Origin: Lichenostomus cassidix
Lineage: Eukaryota; Chordata; Aves; Passeriformes; Meliphagidae
Assembly (NCBI GenBank): GCA_008360975.2
Contig: CM039179.1
Location: 58,876,666-58,940,665 of the forward strand
Reading direction: 5' to 3'
Length of the DNA stretch: 64,000 nucleotides
Numbering within the stretch: position 1 is the first letter of the stretch; each line of letters opens with the position of its first letter. A program made the position numbers and the translations under genes. Below are positions 13,523-25,066 of this stretch, in pieces. Below the pieces are notes generated by a model. It was not told the origin of the DNA and made no database searches. It saw only the letters and a program-made list of their open reading frames with translations.

Positions 13523-16500
13523 TCCCTTGCCTCTTTCTAGCCAGCCCTCTTGCATCTATTTTTGTTCTCATGTATTTTAGAAAGATAACTTGTCTCCTGG
13601 TTTCCCTCTTCCTTCTTCATCATTTTTGGTGGTGGTGGTGGTAAAAGGAAGGATCATTTCATATTTTTTGTTTTTACAGAGAATCACTGCTGCTTCCTTT
13701 TTTTTTCCTCACCCTGCAAATGAGGCACACTAATGAGGGTGCACACCAGTGCTCGAGAAGAAGGAAGCTTTTAAAACCCACACGCTGGCTCCAATTTGTG
13801 TAACGGATTTTACAGCAGGTGTGCTGTGTGGAGGATGCAAACAGAGCCTCAAAAGGCCCACGTGACAGCTCTCTGCAAGGCTCATGCTCAGGTGCTAATG
13901 CAGAGACTTGCTGCAGATGCTTAGTGTACATCACAATGTCTTGATTTTGCAAATCACTGGTGCAATCTTTTAGCCAAACCATCTGGATGAGGCTGACAAA
14001 GGAGTGCAGAGTCTCATGGAGGGGATTGCAATGCTAGTGACTGAGATTTAACTTGTGACTGTCACTTGTGATTTAAGTGACTGTCCATCTGCCTGCCAAT
14101 CCTGAGACACCCCTTAGGAGCTGCACTAAAGAGGAAGGATGATTAAAAAAAGGCTAACAGGCTGTGAGCTGCTATTGACCAAGCACCAGGATCTTTCAGC
14201 TGCTTTGTAAAGAGTTCAGATGCATTTGTGGAAATGTTTTGCTTATATTTTGTGATTCCAAGGATTGGATTCACACTGTAAGATGCTAATTTTAAATTAT
14301 ATTTTGGCCTTTGTCAGTGTCTAGCTCTAACTGAATGATTTATCTGTCAGATGCATGTGGATAAAAACTCACAGTTGATGAACTAAAAAGCAGAGGAGAA
14401 AGGACACTTTGTGTTTCCATTGCATTATAAACTCATTAGTGACTTCAGAGCTTTAATACAAAGTGATTAAAGCCTTAATAAAAGAATTCACACTTCTCTG
14501 CAACCAGTGCACAAGCAGAATTAACGCTGGCCCATGTTTGGGTATGGATGTTGCAGTTCAGGGTTTGGCTCCTGAATTTTGGGATGTGAGGCTTCTGCTG
14601 TGTTAATCCAGTTCTGGCATATTTTAATTTCTGTTCCAACCTGTCCTGCCTGCAAAAGACCAGACCTTCCAGAGGCTCCTTGCTCTGATGGTACTATTTG
14701 CAGCAGACAGTGATTTGAGGGGATGAGGTTTTTTTCTGAGCTGGCACTGAAGGAGAGGAAAGCTTTGAGTTCTTAAATGCACTGCAACAAAGAGGGAAAC
14801 CTGCTGTTTTGTGGGCATGGAGACCTTCTTGAGTGCAATGGCAGAGTGAGGGGACTTAAACATGTGAGAATGAGGGAGAATAAGGTGACTTCTTATAAAA
14901 CTGTTTCGGTGGCACTTGCAGTGAGTGCCCCACTTCACTGCTGCATCAGTCCGTGCCTGTTCAGTGCTCAGCTACAGCCTTTGCCATGAATTTTTGAAAT
15001 CACAGCAGGGGCAGGAAACAACCTCAGTCCTCTTCAAATGAGAAGATAACAGCAGAGGAGAAGTCAGTGATGCCACAGGGAGCAGCTGCAGTGTGGCAGA
15101 CCCATGTGTACCAGGTCAGCATGGCCCTGGGCAAGCATGAGCTCCACTGTTTGCTCTTCCTAATAAGATTGCTGCCCTCACATATCAAGCTCACAGCCAG
15201 TTTAGCACATCTCCTCACTAAGGGCTTGCTTGCTAGTCTGTGCCTGCCTGCTCAGCCCTTGTACCATGAAATCTGTGCTTAAACAGAAATAAGGTCCTTC
15301 AGCCAGGGTCTTAATATTAATGTACTGACAAATGTGAGGTCCCTTTCCTCCTTGCATCTGACTGTCTCTCTGGGAACTGTGCCACACTGAAAGTGGGTCA
15401 TGTCAGAAAACTGAGGGAGTGAGGAGGAGTATGGCAGCTGTATCACGATTCTGATTTTGCATATTTTGGTCACATTATGTGACTTCTTTCTAAAGGGACG
15501 CAGTGAGGTACTCAGTCCTCAGCACAGCAGAGGAGGATGGAGTTCCCTGTTCACTCTCCTGAAGGAATGCCAAGGGGGTGGGGGACAGCAGGGTGTGGGG
15601 GAGACCTACAGGGCAGCTTCATGTAATTCTGATGGAAAAAAATATACGGTCATTTTGGTGCATCAAAATTCTGCCACACCTGCTGCTGCTGAATGCAGCA
15701 CTCACAGGGGAGCATCCTTGCTTCTAACAAAATGCATTTCTTTAAAAAGCTCAAACTTATTTATAATTATCAGTTTGGAAACTAAAGTAGGTGACCTTGC
15801 AGATGTTGAACCAATCCAAGCTGTAATGCAGATGTTGGTGCAGATGTCATGGAGCATGATTTAGTCATGACGACAGCAAAAATATGTGGGACACCATTCC
15901 TCGTATCACTCTTCAATATAACACATTTTCCTAACCATGAATGTTATTTGTGGACTTTTTCCAGACCACAGTCTGCATATAATATTGTCATCTTACTCAG
16001 CCTGGCCAGAGAAGTTCATATAAAATACTCATTTAATGATTTGAACTGAAAAGGCTGTTGCTAAGAATGGGCTTTGTATCAAGTCCTGGTATAAAAAGAA
16101 CTTTTTTTCTTCATCTTCGTGAGATGTGTTTAGTTTATAGGTGCTCAGTGAATGTTTCCACCCTCAGTAAGAGGTTCCAGGGACTAGTAAATTTTGGCTT
16201 GTGCTAGAAAGAACTTGTATGTATTTAAAAAGAAAGAAAGCTCATGAAATTTGTATGCAGGGAACACAGATGTTGTATTCTGGTCCCCATGCCACTGTTC
16301 CATGAGGTTAACTAGCCTCAATTCATTCTGAGCACGTGTCTGGGAAGTTTATTTGATGCCTGTTGCTGATGAGGAGCCTTAAGCACAAGAGCTGAAGGGC
16401 TGAAGCCTGAGGTTCAGCCATCATGACTCTGATGTGATGCTGACTTTGGCAGCTGAGATTCATCCCTGCGCCTGCCCGACCTGAGCCAGGGTGGGTTTGT

Positions 16501-18404
16501 GCTGCTTGGTCCCCACAGAGGGTCTCAGCCATGACATGGCAGCATGTCACTCCTGCTCTGTGAGCTGACTGTGCCTCCTCTGATGACTCTGTCCTGGCTT
16601 CAGATTGGGGTTTTCACTGTGGGTAATTTTACTGCTGTGGCTGTGCCTGGTAGATCTTTCTGGCTACTTCATTTGCTTTTCTCACCTCTCTCCTGATCGT
16701 GTCTGTATTGGTGCTCAAGTCAAGCCAGTTCAGAAAGCTGAGCAGGTTGAAAATGGGGAAATTGTCCTGTTTCCCCCCCCCGCTTGCTCTCTTTCCTTGT
16801 GTATCTTTTGGAACTGGGGGAACTCTGATGCCAGATTACACCCAGCTGGTAGGGATCCACATCCTCAGGCGACCAGGGTCTGGGTCTGGTTTCCAGCCCT
16901 ACCTGGATTTGAACAGCTCAGGCTGTCCAAAGAAAAACTGTATGTGATGGCTGGAAAAAACAGGGTCAAAATCTAAGATTTTTTTTTTTTTTACATTTCC
17001 AATTCTCAGTATATTTTCTGCAATGAGTTTTTTCTTGACTAGGATGATGTTATAAATGTAGCATAGAAGACACAGAATTTTTCTGCATGCAATCATGCCA
17101 GATGTTCAGACTAAGGGTGTTGTGAGTAATGTTAAAGGTATCTCTTTGGTTTTTTAAAGAAGATTTTCATAATCTTATTTATCCTGTCAAAAGGTGGAGA
17201 ATAGATAGTCACGAAAATGAAGTTAGTAAAATTTTATAATTCTGTCCATGTCTTTGAAAAAGACCCACCATAACCTTCACCCTGAAGAATGCTGAATCTC
17301 TTCTGCTATCTTCCCACATACACTTATTTCCCAGAAAATGTAGTTGACGTTAAGACATTTTATTCAGTGACCATGTTGCTCATACTGACATGGCAATCTC
17401 AAAACCAAAACCACTTCTGAATTAGGCAATTTGTTACCTGTTTATTTTGATGGTGTAAAGCCTGTCTCCTAGAAGAGGAAATCCTTCAGCTGAATGGTTT
17501 GCTTTGCAAGCTGTTTTTTTGTAGAGGAATTTGTCTGCTACAAATTGTTGTAAACAATCACACATGCTTGAGTATGAGATCACCTGCATTTGCTCTCATT
17601 GACATCTCATCTGCCTGGACTTTCTTGTTTCTTTTGGGTTTGGGCTTTTTTTGGGTTTTTTCATCTAAGTTAAATAATAATCCTAAATGACTGTGCACTA
17701 TTACTAACTGGCTAGTGGGTATGAACACATTACAAGCAGAAACAGAATTAGACCAAAATCTGCATTACAAGAGGTAATTAAAATCACTACTGCTGATGTG
17801 ACTAATGCTATTAAAGCATTAGTGATAGGTCAGGCCCTGCTCCAACTGGCAGCTCTATTCATTCACTGAAACAGGGCCTTTCCATAAAAACTGATGAGTG
17901 CTAAAGTGTGAGAAGAGATGAAAAATACCTTAACACACTTTCAGAGGGGATGAGTGACACACAAAGCTGGTGCCTGCATTGCAATGAGAGCAGCCACCGG
18001 TGCTGCTGTTAGCCAGACAAAACCACATTACTCTTCAGCATTCCACTAATTAAAAATAAATGCATATTAAAAAGCTCTGCAAATCCCAGGAACATGAAAG
18101 AGGAGTGTTTGCTGAATTTTTGAGCAGTGAAATAACACTGCAAGTCCTGGTGAGACAGGGAAAAGCACAGTAGCTGCGTTGATTTCCTTGGGGTAGCAAT
18201 GGGTATTAAAGCAGGTGAGAGATGTACGGCCTGGGGAAAATTTTGCCCTGAATTTTTATAATTTAGAGAGACGCTGTCTGGTCAAATATGCTCTGCAATG
18301 AAATGTTATTAAAGCCAAAACTCAAAACCTTTCCTTCTGAACCGAAAATTTTAAAAAAGGTTCAGTCATTTCTTCTCCCTTTCTCTCAAAATCTACTGAA
18401 GTAC

Positions 18405-18731
18405 CTCTGCCCCTCTACTCCACTCTTGACAGACCCCACCTGCAGTGCTGCATCCAGCTCTGGGCCCCAGCACAGTAAGGACATGGAACTGTGGGAGTGT
18501 GTCCAGAGGAGAGACACAAATATGGTCAGAGGGCTGGAACACCTCTCCTAGGAAGACAGGCTGAGAGAGCTGGGGCTGCTCAGCCTGCAGAAGAGAAGGC
18601 TCGAGGGAGACCTTACAGCACCTTCAAGTACCTAAAGGAGGCTACAGGAGAGCTGGAGAGGGACCTTTTACAAGGGCATGTAGCAATAGGAAAAGGGGGA
18701 ATGTCTTCAAACTGAAAGAGGGCAGGTTTAG
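18405..18731 (+). mobile_element. CR1 LINE fragment (end of RT ORF and start of 3' UTR)
   Basis: The CR1 landmarks are in order: CCACCTGCAGTGCTGCATCC, GTCCAGAGGAGAGACACAAA, GACAGGCTGAGAGAGCTGGG, CTCAGCCTGCAGAAGAGAAG, then TTTTTACAAGGGCATGTAG-like sequence. Both ends are truncated: it lacks the final 3' hairpin and octamer region. Small indels break the reverse transcriptase frame. It lies in the flank downstream of VWA8, on the strand opposite to that gene. Confidence 0.92.
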
Positions 18732-19146
18732 AACTTCCACCCACCCCAGACATGGCTGTACCCTATGGGCCATCAAACACAAACTGAAACACAACAGAAA
18801 AAAAGAATAAAACCAAACACTACAGAAAGGTAACTGCAAATAGCATGACATGAAATATAATTTACATGCATAATCAAACAGAAGACTAAAAACTGGATTT
18901 GGCATCGTTTTCCCCTTAAATAGCACTATCTTTTTAATATGACAAAGCGAAAAGTATTTTACTGCATGCAAGTCTGAAATGAAGAAGTTTATCCACTCAA
19001 GTCATGTAGAAAGCATACAGTGCACTTGCTAATCAACTGTAAGGAACAGCTTTTTCTTTAAGGACTGCTGGCAATAAAATCAGACATGCTGAAGGAATTT
19101 CTATGTAAACACACATTTAGTAAGAGCCGTATTAATATGTCAATTC

Positions 19147-19199
19147 TTTATTGCATTTAGTATCTCATCATATGTTTACAGGACAAAGATAGTTTTATT
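19147..19199 (-). terminator. Two candidate distal poly(A) signals (AATAAA at 19194-19199 and 19147-19152)
   Basis: Two AATAAA hexamers on the minus strand lie 47 bp apart, about 1.8 kb beyond the VWA8 stop. The second is followed downstream by a GT-containing stretch (AAATGTGTGTTTAC), as expected for a cleavage-stimulating element. Use of either would put the 84-bp palindrome inside the mature 3' UTR. Confidence 0.35.
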
Positions 19200-19954
19200 T
19201 TGAAGCACACTTCCCCTTAGTAGCAGCATCTGTGTGTATGTGCATACACATGCATTTGTCCCAACCAGGGATAACCTTCTCAACCTTCTCCTCCCAATTC
19301 CCTTCTCTCCAAACAGGAATTGCATCTTCAGTCTCTTTGTTTTCACATATATAGTTATCATAACAATGCTAACAAGACTTTGAAAAATGTCTTCCGTCCC
19401 TTCTTGTCATAAAGAGTTCGAAAGCTGACCAGACTTCAAAACTCATCCTAAATAGGGGACATTTTTGATGTTCTGCTAAAGATTTTTGCTGCAGGACTGA
19501 TGGAGTAGAGAATGACCACCATAAGCTGGCCCCTTAAATACACCAATGGTTGTATTTAACAAGATCAAATTAATCTGCCTTCTCCCTTCCAAATATACTG
19601 CTGAAGGTGCAGCTTGAGCAACTCCAGGACTAAGGGAAATATTACAAGAACTGCAATTCCTCCTTGAGATTTTCATAAGTACTCTTCCTGAATGTTCTTC
19701 TATTCAGTTAGTCTCTAATTAATATCAGCAGAGTATCAGTGATGATGCACATCCCCCACACCAGCTTAATTAAATTATACATTCAATTCATCAAGTATTC
19801 CACTGTTCCCAAAGAACTACAAAATATCTCTTCTTTAGTAGATAAAGAGGAATTATCACCTCATGGGAAATGCCAAACACCAAATGATTGTATTACAAAG
19901 TAAGTCTTTATATTTAACTTGAATATTAAATATACTTTAACACGTCTTTACTTT

Positions 19955-20038
19955 AAAACGTCTATTTAGGAAGATAAAAGTCTATTTTAGGAAGATATCT
20001 TCCTAAAATAGACTTTTATCTTCCTAAATAGACGTTTT
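19955..20038. repeat. Perfect 84-bp palindrome with duplicated arm units
   Basis: The 42-bp left arm (19955-19996) is the exact reverse complement of the right arm (19997-20038), with no spacer; the centre is AGAT/ATCT. Each arm holds two near-identical units of about 17-21 bp of the form GTCTATTT(T)AGGAAGAT. The whole therefore reads unit-unit / inverted unit-unit. It stops sharply at both ends (flank TTT on the left, CCTC on the right). It could be a recent inverted duplication, a foldback element, or a sequencing/assembly artefact. Transcribed RNA from either strand would fold into a perfect hairpin. Confidence 0.95.
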
Positions 20039-20894
20039 CCTCTTCCTTTGTACAAAATAACTTATTTTTTCATGCCTAAATCTCTCCTCCAGTTTCACCT
20101 CCAAATGACCCAAGAAAAACAACAAGCTCTAGCAAAGCACTAGTAACCTTCTTGTCTCCTGATTGAAGAGTCATCCCCATGTGCTAAGGCCATCCCAGGG
20201 ATTCTGTGTAACAGTGCAGTGGGTGCAGAATCATCAGCTGTGCAAAGGAGACACAGCAGGAATTCCCTCCTTGGAAACGCTGCCAATTCGGTTCTTAAGG
20301 CTATTTTGACCCTTTCCCCTTACTTTTCATAGGCAGATCTGAACCAATCTATTTTTGTATTGTTTTACTTCTTAACAGCCACTGCCACTTTCTCTAGATC
20401 TGACAGCTTAGAGCACCGTGCCTGATCAGATAATGAATGTTTACATGTGATGGTCAGCGTTTCCAAACTACTCCATTGTTCCTTGCGTTGGGTTGAAGCA
20501 CCAGTGCCTGTCAAGACAAGAAAGCAACAGGAGCGGAAGGAAGGATTTCCTGCCTGGCAAGAGCAGTCCTGTTTAAATCAGAGATGGAGTTAACCACCCC
20601 TTCAAACATATGCACGCAAAACACTGACACGGATTGCCTGGATCTGCCTTGCACAGGATTACCAAATCCAGTGAACCATGTTTAATAAAACAGGGGGAGA
20701 AGATTCTGTAGCGCTGGCAACACGGCAGGCAGAGGAATGATCACAAACTGCCCTTTGTTTGTTTGTCCCTCCAGAAAACATTCGTTCTCTCACCATCCTC
20801 CGCCCTGATGCAGCTCCTTGAATGTGCTAAGTCGCTTGAAAGATTTTGGGGAAAATGTACAGCCTGGCCATCATGTAGATTATGGTTGCTTGGC

Positions 20895-21012
20895 TAATTA
20901 GAGGAAACTACGTATTTTATTGATAATTGTGTTTATCCTCAGCTTTAGGGTTTGTACCTCCAGCACGAGTGGTTTTCCCCTTTACATTCACACCCCGTGA
21001 CGTCAGGGATGC
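20895..21012 (-). other. VWA8: VWA8 3' UTR, minimal form
   Basis: The sequence directly after the stop codon has no splice donor that I would favour and runs to an AATAAA hexamer 92 nt downstream. If the proximal site is used, the UTR is only about 110-125 nt. A longer UTR reaching about 19130 is equally possible (see the distal signals). The left edge is an estimate, placed about 20 nt beyond the hexamer. Confidence 0.5.
20916..20921 (-). terminator. Candidate proximal poly(A) signal of VWA8 (AATAAA)
   Basis: A canonical AATAAA is read on the minus strand in the context ATCAATAAAATACG, 92 nt past the stop codon. The sequence beyond it is not clearly GT-rich, so the site may be weak. The hexamer is certain; its use is inferred. 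Confidence 0.5.
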
Positions 21013-21121
21013 TTAGGCACTTGACAACAGGGTAGATGTGAAGATCTGCTGCAAAATCTGAGGGATCTCTTTGGTATCCATGGCAATAAAAGATCGACCT
21101 GCTGGCAGTGTCCTCTGCAGC
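21013..21121 (-). CDS. VWA8: VWA8 terminal coding exon with stop codon (109 nt)
   Basis: The acceptor CTGCTCCTTAG precedes a G that completes AGG (Arg) with the preceding exon. It is followed by 35 codons, LQRTLPAGRSFIAMDTKEIP then QILQQIFTSTLLSSA, and TAA at 21013-21015. The reading gives the last strand and helix of the VWA domain and the normal VWA8 C terminus. It is too short for an ORF-length scan, and was found because the preceding exon ends mid-codon at DQADR and needs this continuation. Confidence 0.96.
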
Positions 21122-22744
21122 CTAAGGAGCAGAATGAGGGACAAGACACAATTACAATCTCAAATTATCTTCCCTACCACAAGACAAGATTCCTCTTGAA
21201 TATCTTCCCAAACCATGCCGTTCACATTGCTGTTACCAGGCAATTAAAGGTTTGGGAAAGCAACAGAGGGAGAAAACACTAAGAGCAGCTAAGGCACAGT
21301 GATCCTTTGAGCAACACAAATGGCAGTGTGTCCAGAGAATTTTATCCACGTCCTCTTTCTGACATGCCAGAACTCCATTCTGATTAAAGTACCAGTGACC
21401 CCATGAGGTGTCACCACAACTGGTATGCTTGAGGGCAGCTACAGATTTACACTGGAAATGAAGATACTTATCCTAAATAGACTACCATGAACCCACAGCT
21501 CTTTCAGTTCAACAAGTCCAACGATTCTAACTGTGCCCTTTGTACTTCTTCTTTGACATCACTGCAGATTACATGGAAATGTAATCTGTGAATATTAACC
21601 TGACACATTTTTATTCACAGCTTAACCCACCCTTAAAAGTTAAACTAGATGCATGTTACAAACTCTATCTGCCTCATGTCCAGTTAGCAGGCTTGGGAGT
21701 TCTTTTTTCTCTGCTTTTTAAATGAGCTTATGCTCTATACTATTCCTCCAATGCTAAGTAAATTCTCACTTTTAAAATTAGTTTTGAAAAGAGCTGCAAC
21801 AGAGAATTCCCTTCTCCTTCCCCCACAGCAATTACAGGAAGGCTTTGTCTAATTCTGCACTTCCACATACACAAAAATGCATTTCAGTGACAGCATTGTG
21901 TGCATTTTCCATACCCAGTGAACTAAGCCATTATAAGATCTCCTCTTACACAGCAGGATATGGTCAAAGATTTTTTTTCTTTTTTAAATTCCTATCAAAA
22001 GTAAAGGGACTTTCTGTAATTATAATCTTTCAGAATGGATTTTCTTTTGATGAATAACACAGTCTGATGTACAGACCTGAAGCTACAACTCATGGTGGCT
22101 GTGCAGCTATATCTTTCAACCCTTTACTGCTTAAAATTATCTACTGAGGGCCAACTCCCTTTCAGGTTTCTCTCATTCTCCTCTAATTGAAGACTCAAAC
22201 AGAAACAGAAAAGACACTGTTGATATTTGTGGCTTCACCAGCTTTTTGCTGCAGCTACTGGTCCTCAGCGGATGTGGAACCTGGAAGAACACCTGGGACA
22301 GAATTTATCTTTTGGCCCCTTGTGCCCAAACATTTTAAAGTGAAATTTGTAGTAGAACTAAACCCAGGCATATTGTCTCAGACACTCCAAAGAATTTATG
22401 TCTCTAACACAAGGGGAGTACCTGAGTCAAATTTTTGGCTGTTTTGAAGACCATTAAACTCCAGCTTCTTTTGTTTGAATTTCTTTTCTTAGGCCTATAC
22501 ACATTGGAACCATATACTGGGCAATAACAAAGGTACCACATCTCTGTTGTGATTACATGGTGATACTACATAAGGGGATAGTGCACATCCTGCAGCAGGA
22601 TGCCTTCAGCTGCTCTCTTTGGATGCACAGGATGCTCTGAACTCGCTGGCTGTAAGGGATGTCTGCAGGATCCACAAGCCGGTCGCCTCCCTGACACAAC
22701 TCAAGAGCTACAGCTTCTCGCCTGTACATTAATAATAGTAAAAA

Positions 22745-23412
22745 AAGATGGGTGAAAACTTGGACATGACCCATCAATGTGCACTTGCAGCCCAGAAAGC
22801 CAATTGCACCCTGGCTTTCTTTCATCCAAAGCAGTGTGGCGAGCAGGACGAGGGAGGTGATTCTGCCTCTCTGCTCTGCTCTGGTGAGATCCCACCTGGA
22901 GTGCTGTGAACAGCTCTGTGGTTCTCAGCACAGGAAAGACACGGACCTGTTGGAGCAGGTCCAGAGGAGGGACACAAGAATGGTCAGCAGGATGGAGCAC
23001 CTCTGCTACGAAGACAGGCTGAGAGAGTTGGGGTTGTTCAGCCTGGAGAAGAAAGTCCAGGGAGCCCTTATTGAGGCCATTCAATAAATACAGGCGGCTT
23101 GTAAGGACATAGTGAGAGTTTTTACTGGGGCCTGTAATGATAGGATAAGGTGTAGCAGTTTTAAATTGGAACAGGATAGATTTGGACTGGAGATATGGAA
23201 GAAACTTTTTTACAATGAGAGTGATGACATACTGGCACAGGTCATCCAGAGAAGTTGTGGATGCTGTACCTCTGGAAGTGTTCAAAGTGGAGTTGGATGG
23301 GGCTTTGAAAAATGTGATCTATTGAAAGATATCCCTGCTCACAGCAAGAGGGTTGGAATAGATGATATTTAAAGATCCCTTCCAACCCAAACCATTCTAT
23401 GATTTTATGGTA
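22745..23412 (+). mobile_element. CR1 LINE, 3' end, nearly 670 bp, in the last VWA8 intron
   Basis: This is the longest CR1 piece. It starts near ATGACCCATCAATGTGCACT, runs through the RT C-terminal coding remnant (GTCCAGAGGAGGGACACAAG; AGGCTGAGAGAGTTGGGGTT) and reaches the true CR1 3' end with CCCTTCCAACCCAAACCATT and CTATGATT. A broken frame still reads SALVRSHLECC and RLRELGLFSLEKK, typical of the CR1 reverse transcriptase end. It is antisense to VWA8, and the long minus-strand frame over it is a mirror of the element. Confidence 0.95.
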
Positions 23413-23533
23413 CTGTGACCAATACTCCAGTGCAGCACAACTCACTGCATGGGCTACTCACTGCAGTAAAAGCATAGTTTAGATTATGCTGAATGAAAGC
23501 AAACAGTACTAGGCATAAACCAAACACACTTAC

Positions 23534-23772
23534 CTATCTGCCTGGTCTCCCAAGGATCCTATAAATATGGCAAAAGCATTGACTTGAGTATTGGTGGTCA
23601 AGACCTGGGCAAACCTGGATGGCTGAATTCCATATCGCTCGAGGTTTGCGTCACTTAAGACGATAACAAAATACTCGTCAGCCTCCTCCTTGGCGATTTC
23701 CCGAATGGCATGTTCAGTCCCTTCCAAGGTATGGTCTCCACTCATGCAGAACTGAGCATGGGCATGCATGGT
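23534..23772 (-). CDS. VWA8: VWA8 coding exon (239 nt), VWA domain core
   Basis: After the acceptor TGCACACAG, 79 codons run from TMHAHAQFCMSGDHTLEGTE to SLGDQAD, with a leftover AG before GTAAGT. Two further MIDAS ligands are here: the Thr of GDHTLEG (T363) and the Asp of VIVLSDANL (D389). EADEYFVIVLSDANLERYGI and VNAFAIFIGSLGDQ are the central hydrophobic strands of the domain. The ATG-initiated frame reaching slightly upstream (to 23805) is intron read-through; the true boundary is the AG acceptor. Confidence 0.98.
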
Positions 23773-24967
23773 CTGTGTGCACAGCATAACCATGTGGAAA
23801 CACATAAGATGACTTTAAGAACAAGCATTCACTTCAGCTAGCACAGGAGGAGGTAAGTATTCAGTTACACTGTGTTAGGGGATGGATCAGAAATGCAGAC
23901 AATGCTCCATATACAACAGAAGATGCAGCTTTTTGTACATAGTATGTTCTATTATAAGACAGGCAGCACTTTTTAAAAACACAGTTGGTCAAACAATCAA
24001 AACCCACACAGGGATCTAATTAGACTGGGCCTTAGGGAAGCTGAAATACTTTAGCCAGCTGCAGTTTGAGTAGATGCATTCCTGTGTATTTAAGGAAGAA
24101 AACAGGCCTTAGTTTCCTAATGCCATGACCAGCTCCTGCCTGTTCATAATTTGCACTGTACTCCCAAAGCCTAGTAGTGTCTCAGTTATTATCAAATATC
24201 TGATTCTCCACAGTGGCAGTCAGATAATGATAAATGATAAAACATTTTGTTGGAGCTGTTACAAAATAAATACACAATATTCATTGATGAAGATGTTCTC
24301 TATGTAGAAGGCAAGGAATTTCAGACATCACTAAAGCCAGTTCCTCTAATCAAAGTAGCTCCCAATCTTTTAAAAATAGTTTTTGAAGGAAGCTCAAATG
24401 CTTCTAGCTTATCAAGCTGCCAACCAGGTAAATCCTACAATATACTCAATTTTTCTTCATCCTACTTCAGAAAAATTTTGGTGAACACATGCACTTTGCC
24501 ATAGTGATTTAACACGTTTCCAATTTAGCACTGACACATTTTCCCAGTGCTACCGTGATGCAAAACTTTTTGAAGGTATCAGGCTAAATTACTGACCTGG
24601 GATCCCTCTACAGTTTAAATTAGTCACTTATGCACTAACCACATCACATGATTTGGGCAGAGCTATCTATATCACTGTATAATGCTTGGACCTTCCCCCA
24701 TCCTTTTACAGGTAGTCAAAATGACACATTTATGGCACAGCAGTCCAGAAGAAGGCATACCGAGCTTCTACTATTTTGGCACAATTTCTTTTCTGCCATG
24801 TCTCTGAAAGGTCTGGTTTCAATTGTATGCAAATACACAGATTTTGTTTCTTGTCTTTTTTAAAATTTTACTATCCTCATGTTTTGCATTCTGTGTCCTG
24901 CCTACAACTTTATCTTTGCAGTCATAAAGTCCTTAATTATCCAGCATCACTTATCAGTAGGATTTAC

Positions 24968-25066
24968 CTTGAGAATCTCTAATCTTTGCTTATTGTTCTT
25001 GGGAACTTTGTCACTCCCAACCAAGGCGATGTTGAAGCCATCTCCTGAATGTCCAACAATGTCGTA
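24968..25066 (-). CDS. VWA8: VWA8 coding exon (99 nt), VWA domain strand
   Basis: The exon has 33 codons in phase 0/0 between the acceptor TTTCTTGCAG and the donor GTAAAT. It encodes YDIVGHSGDGFNIALVGSDK followed by VPKNNKQRLEILK. YDIVGHSGDG is the second VWA beta strand and its turn; the remainder is a loop and helix. It joins directly to YEHKFK upstream and TMHAHAQF downstream. No plus-strand frame here reads as protein. Confidence 0.97.

Larger units (their letters stand above)
1..20880. other. Intergenic region / 3' flank of VWA8 without a supported gene
   Basis: Apart from the repeats listed separately, I see no exon with a recognisable protein on either strand. Frames of 60-180 codons are numerous but lack domains, splice-consistent continuation, or any similarity I know. 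Human synteny would put RGCC on this side, but no RGCC exon was recognised. G+C looks higher up to about 16.5 kb than in the VWA8 introns (judged by eye). Confidence 0.7.

Noticed and set aside
22779..23087. 102-codon plus-strand frame resembling a reverse transcriptase end
   Set aside because: It is the decayed C terminus of the CR1 reverse transcriptase, within a 5'-truncated element; not an independent gene.
22701..23285. 194-codon minus-strand open frame, the longest in the window
   Set aside because: It is almost entirely the antisense of the CR1 element at 22745-23412.
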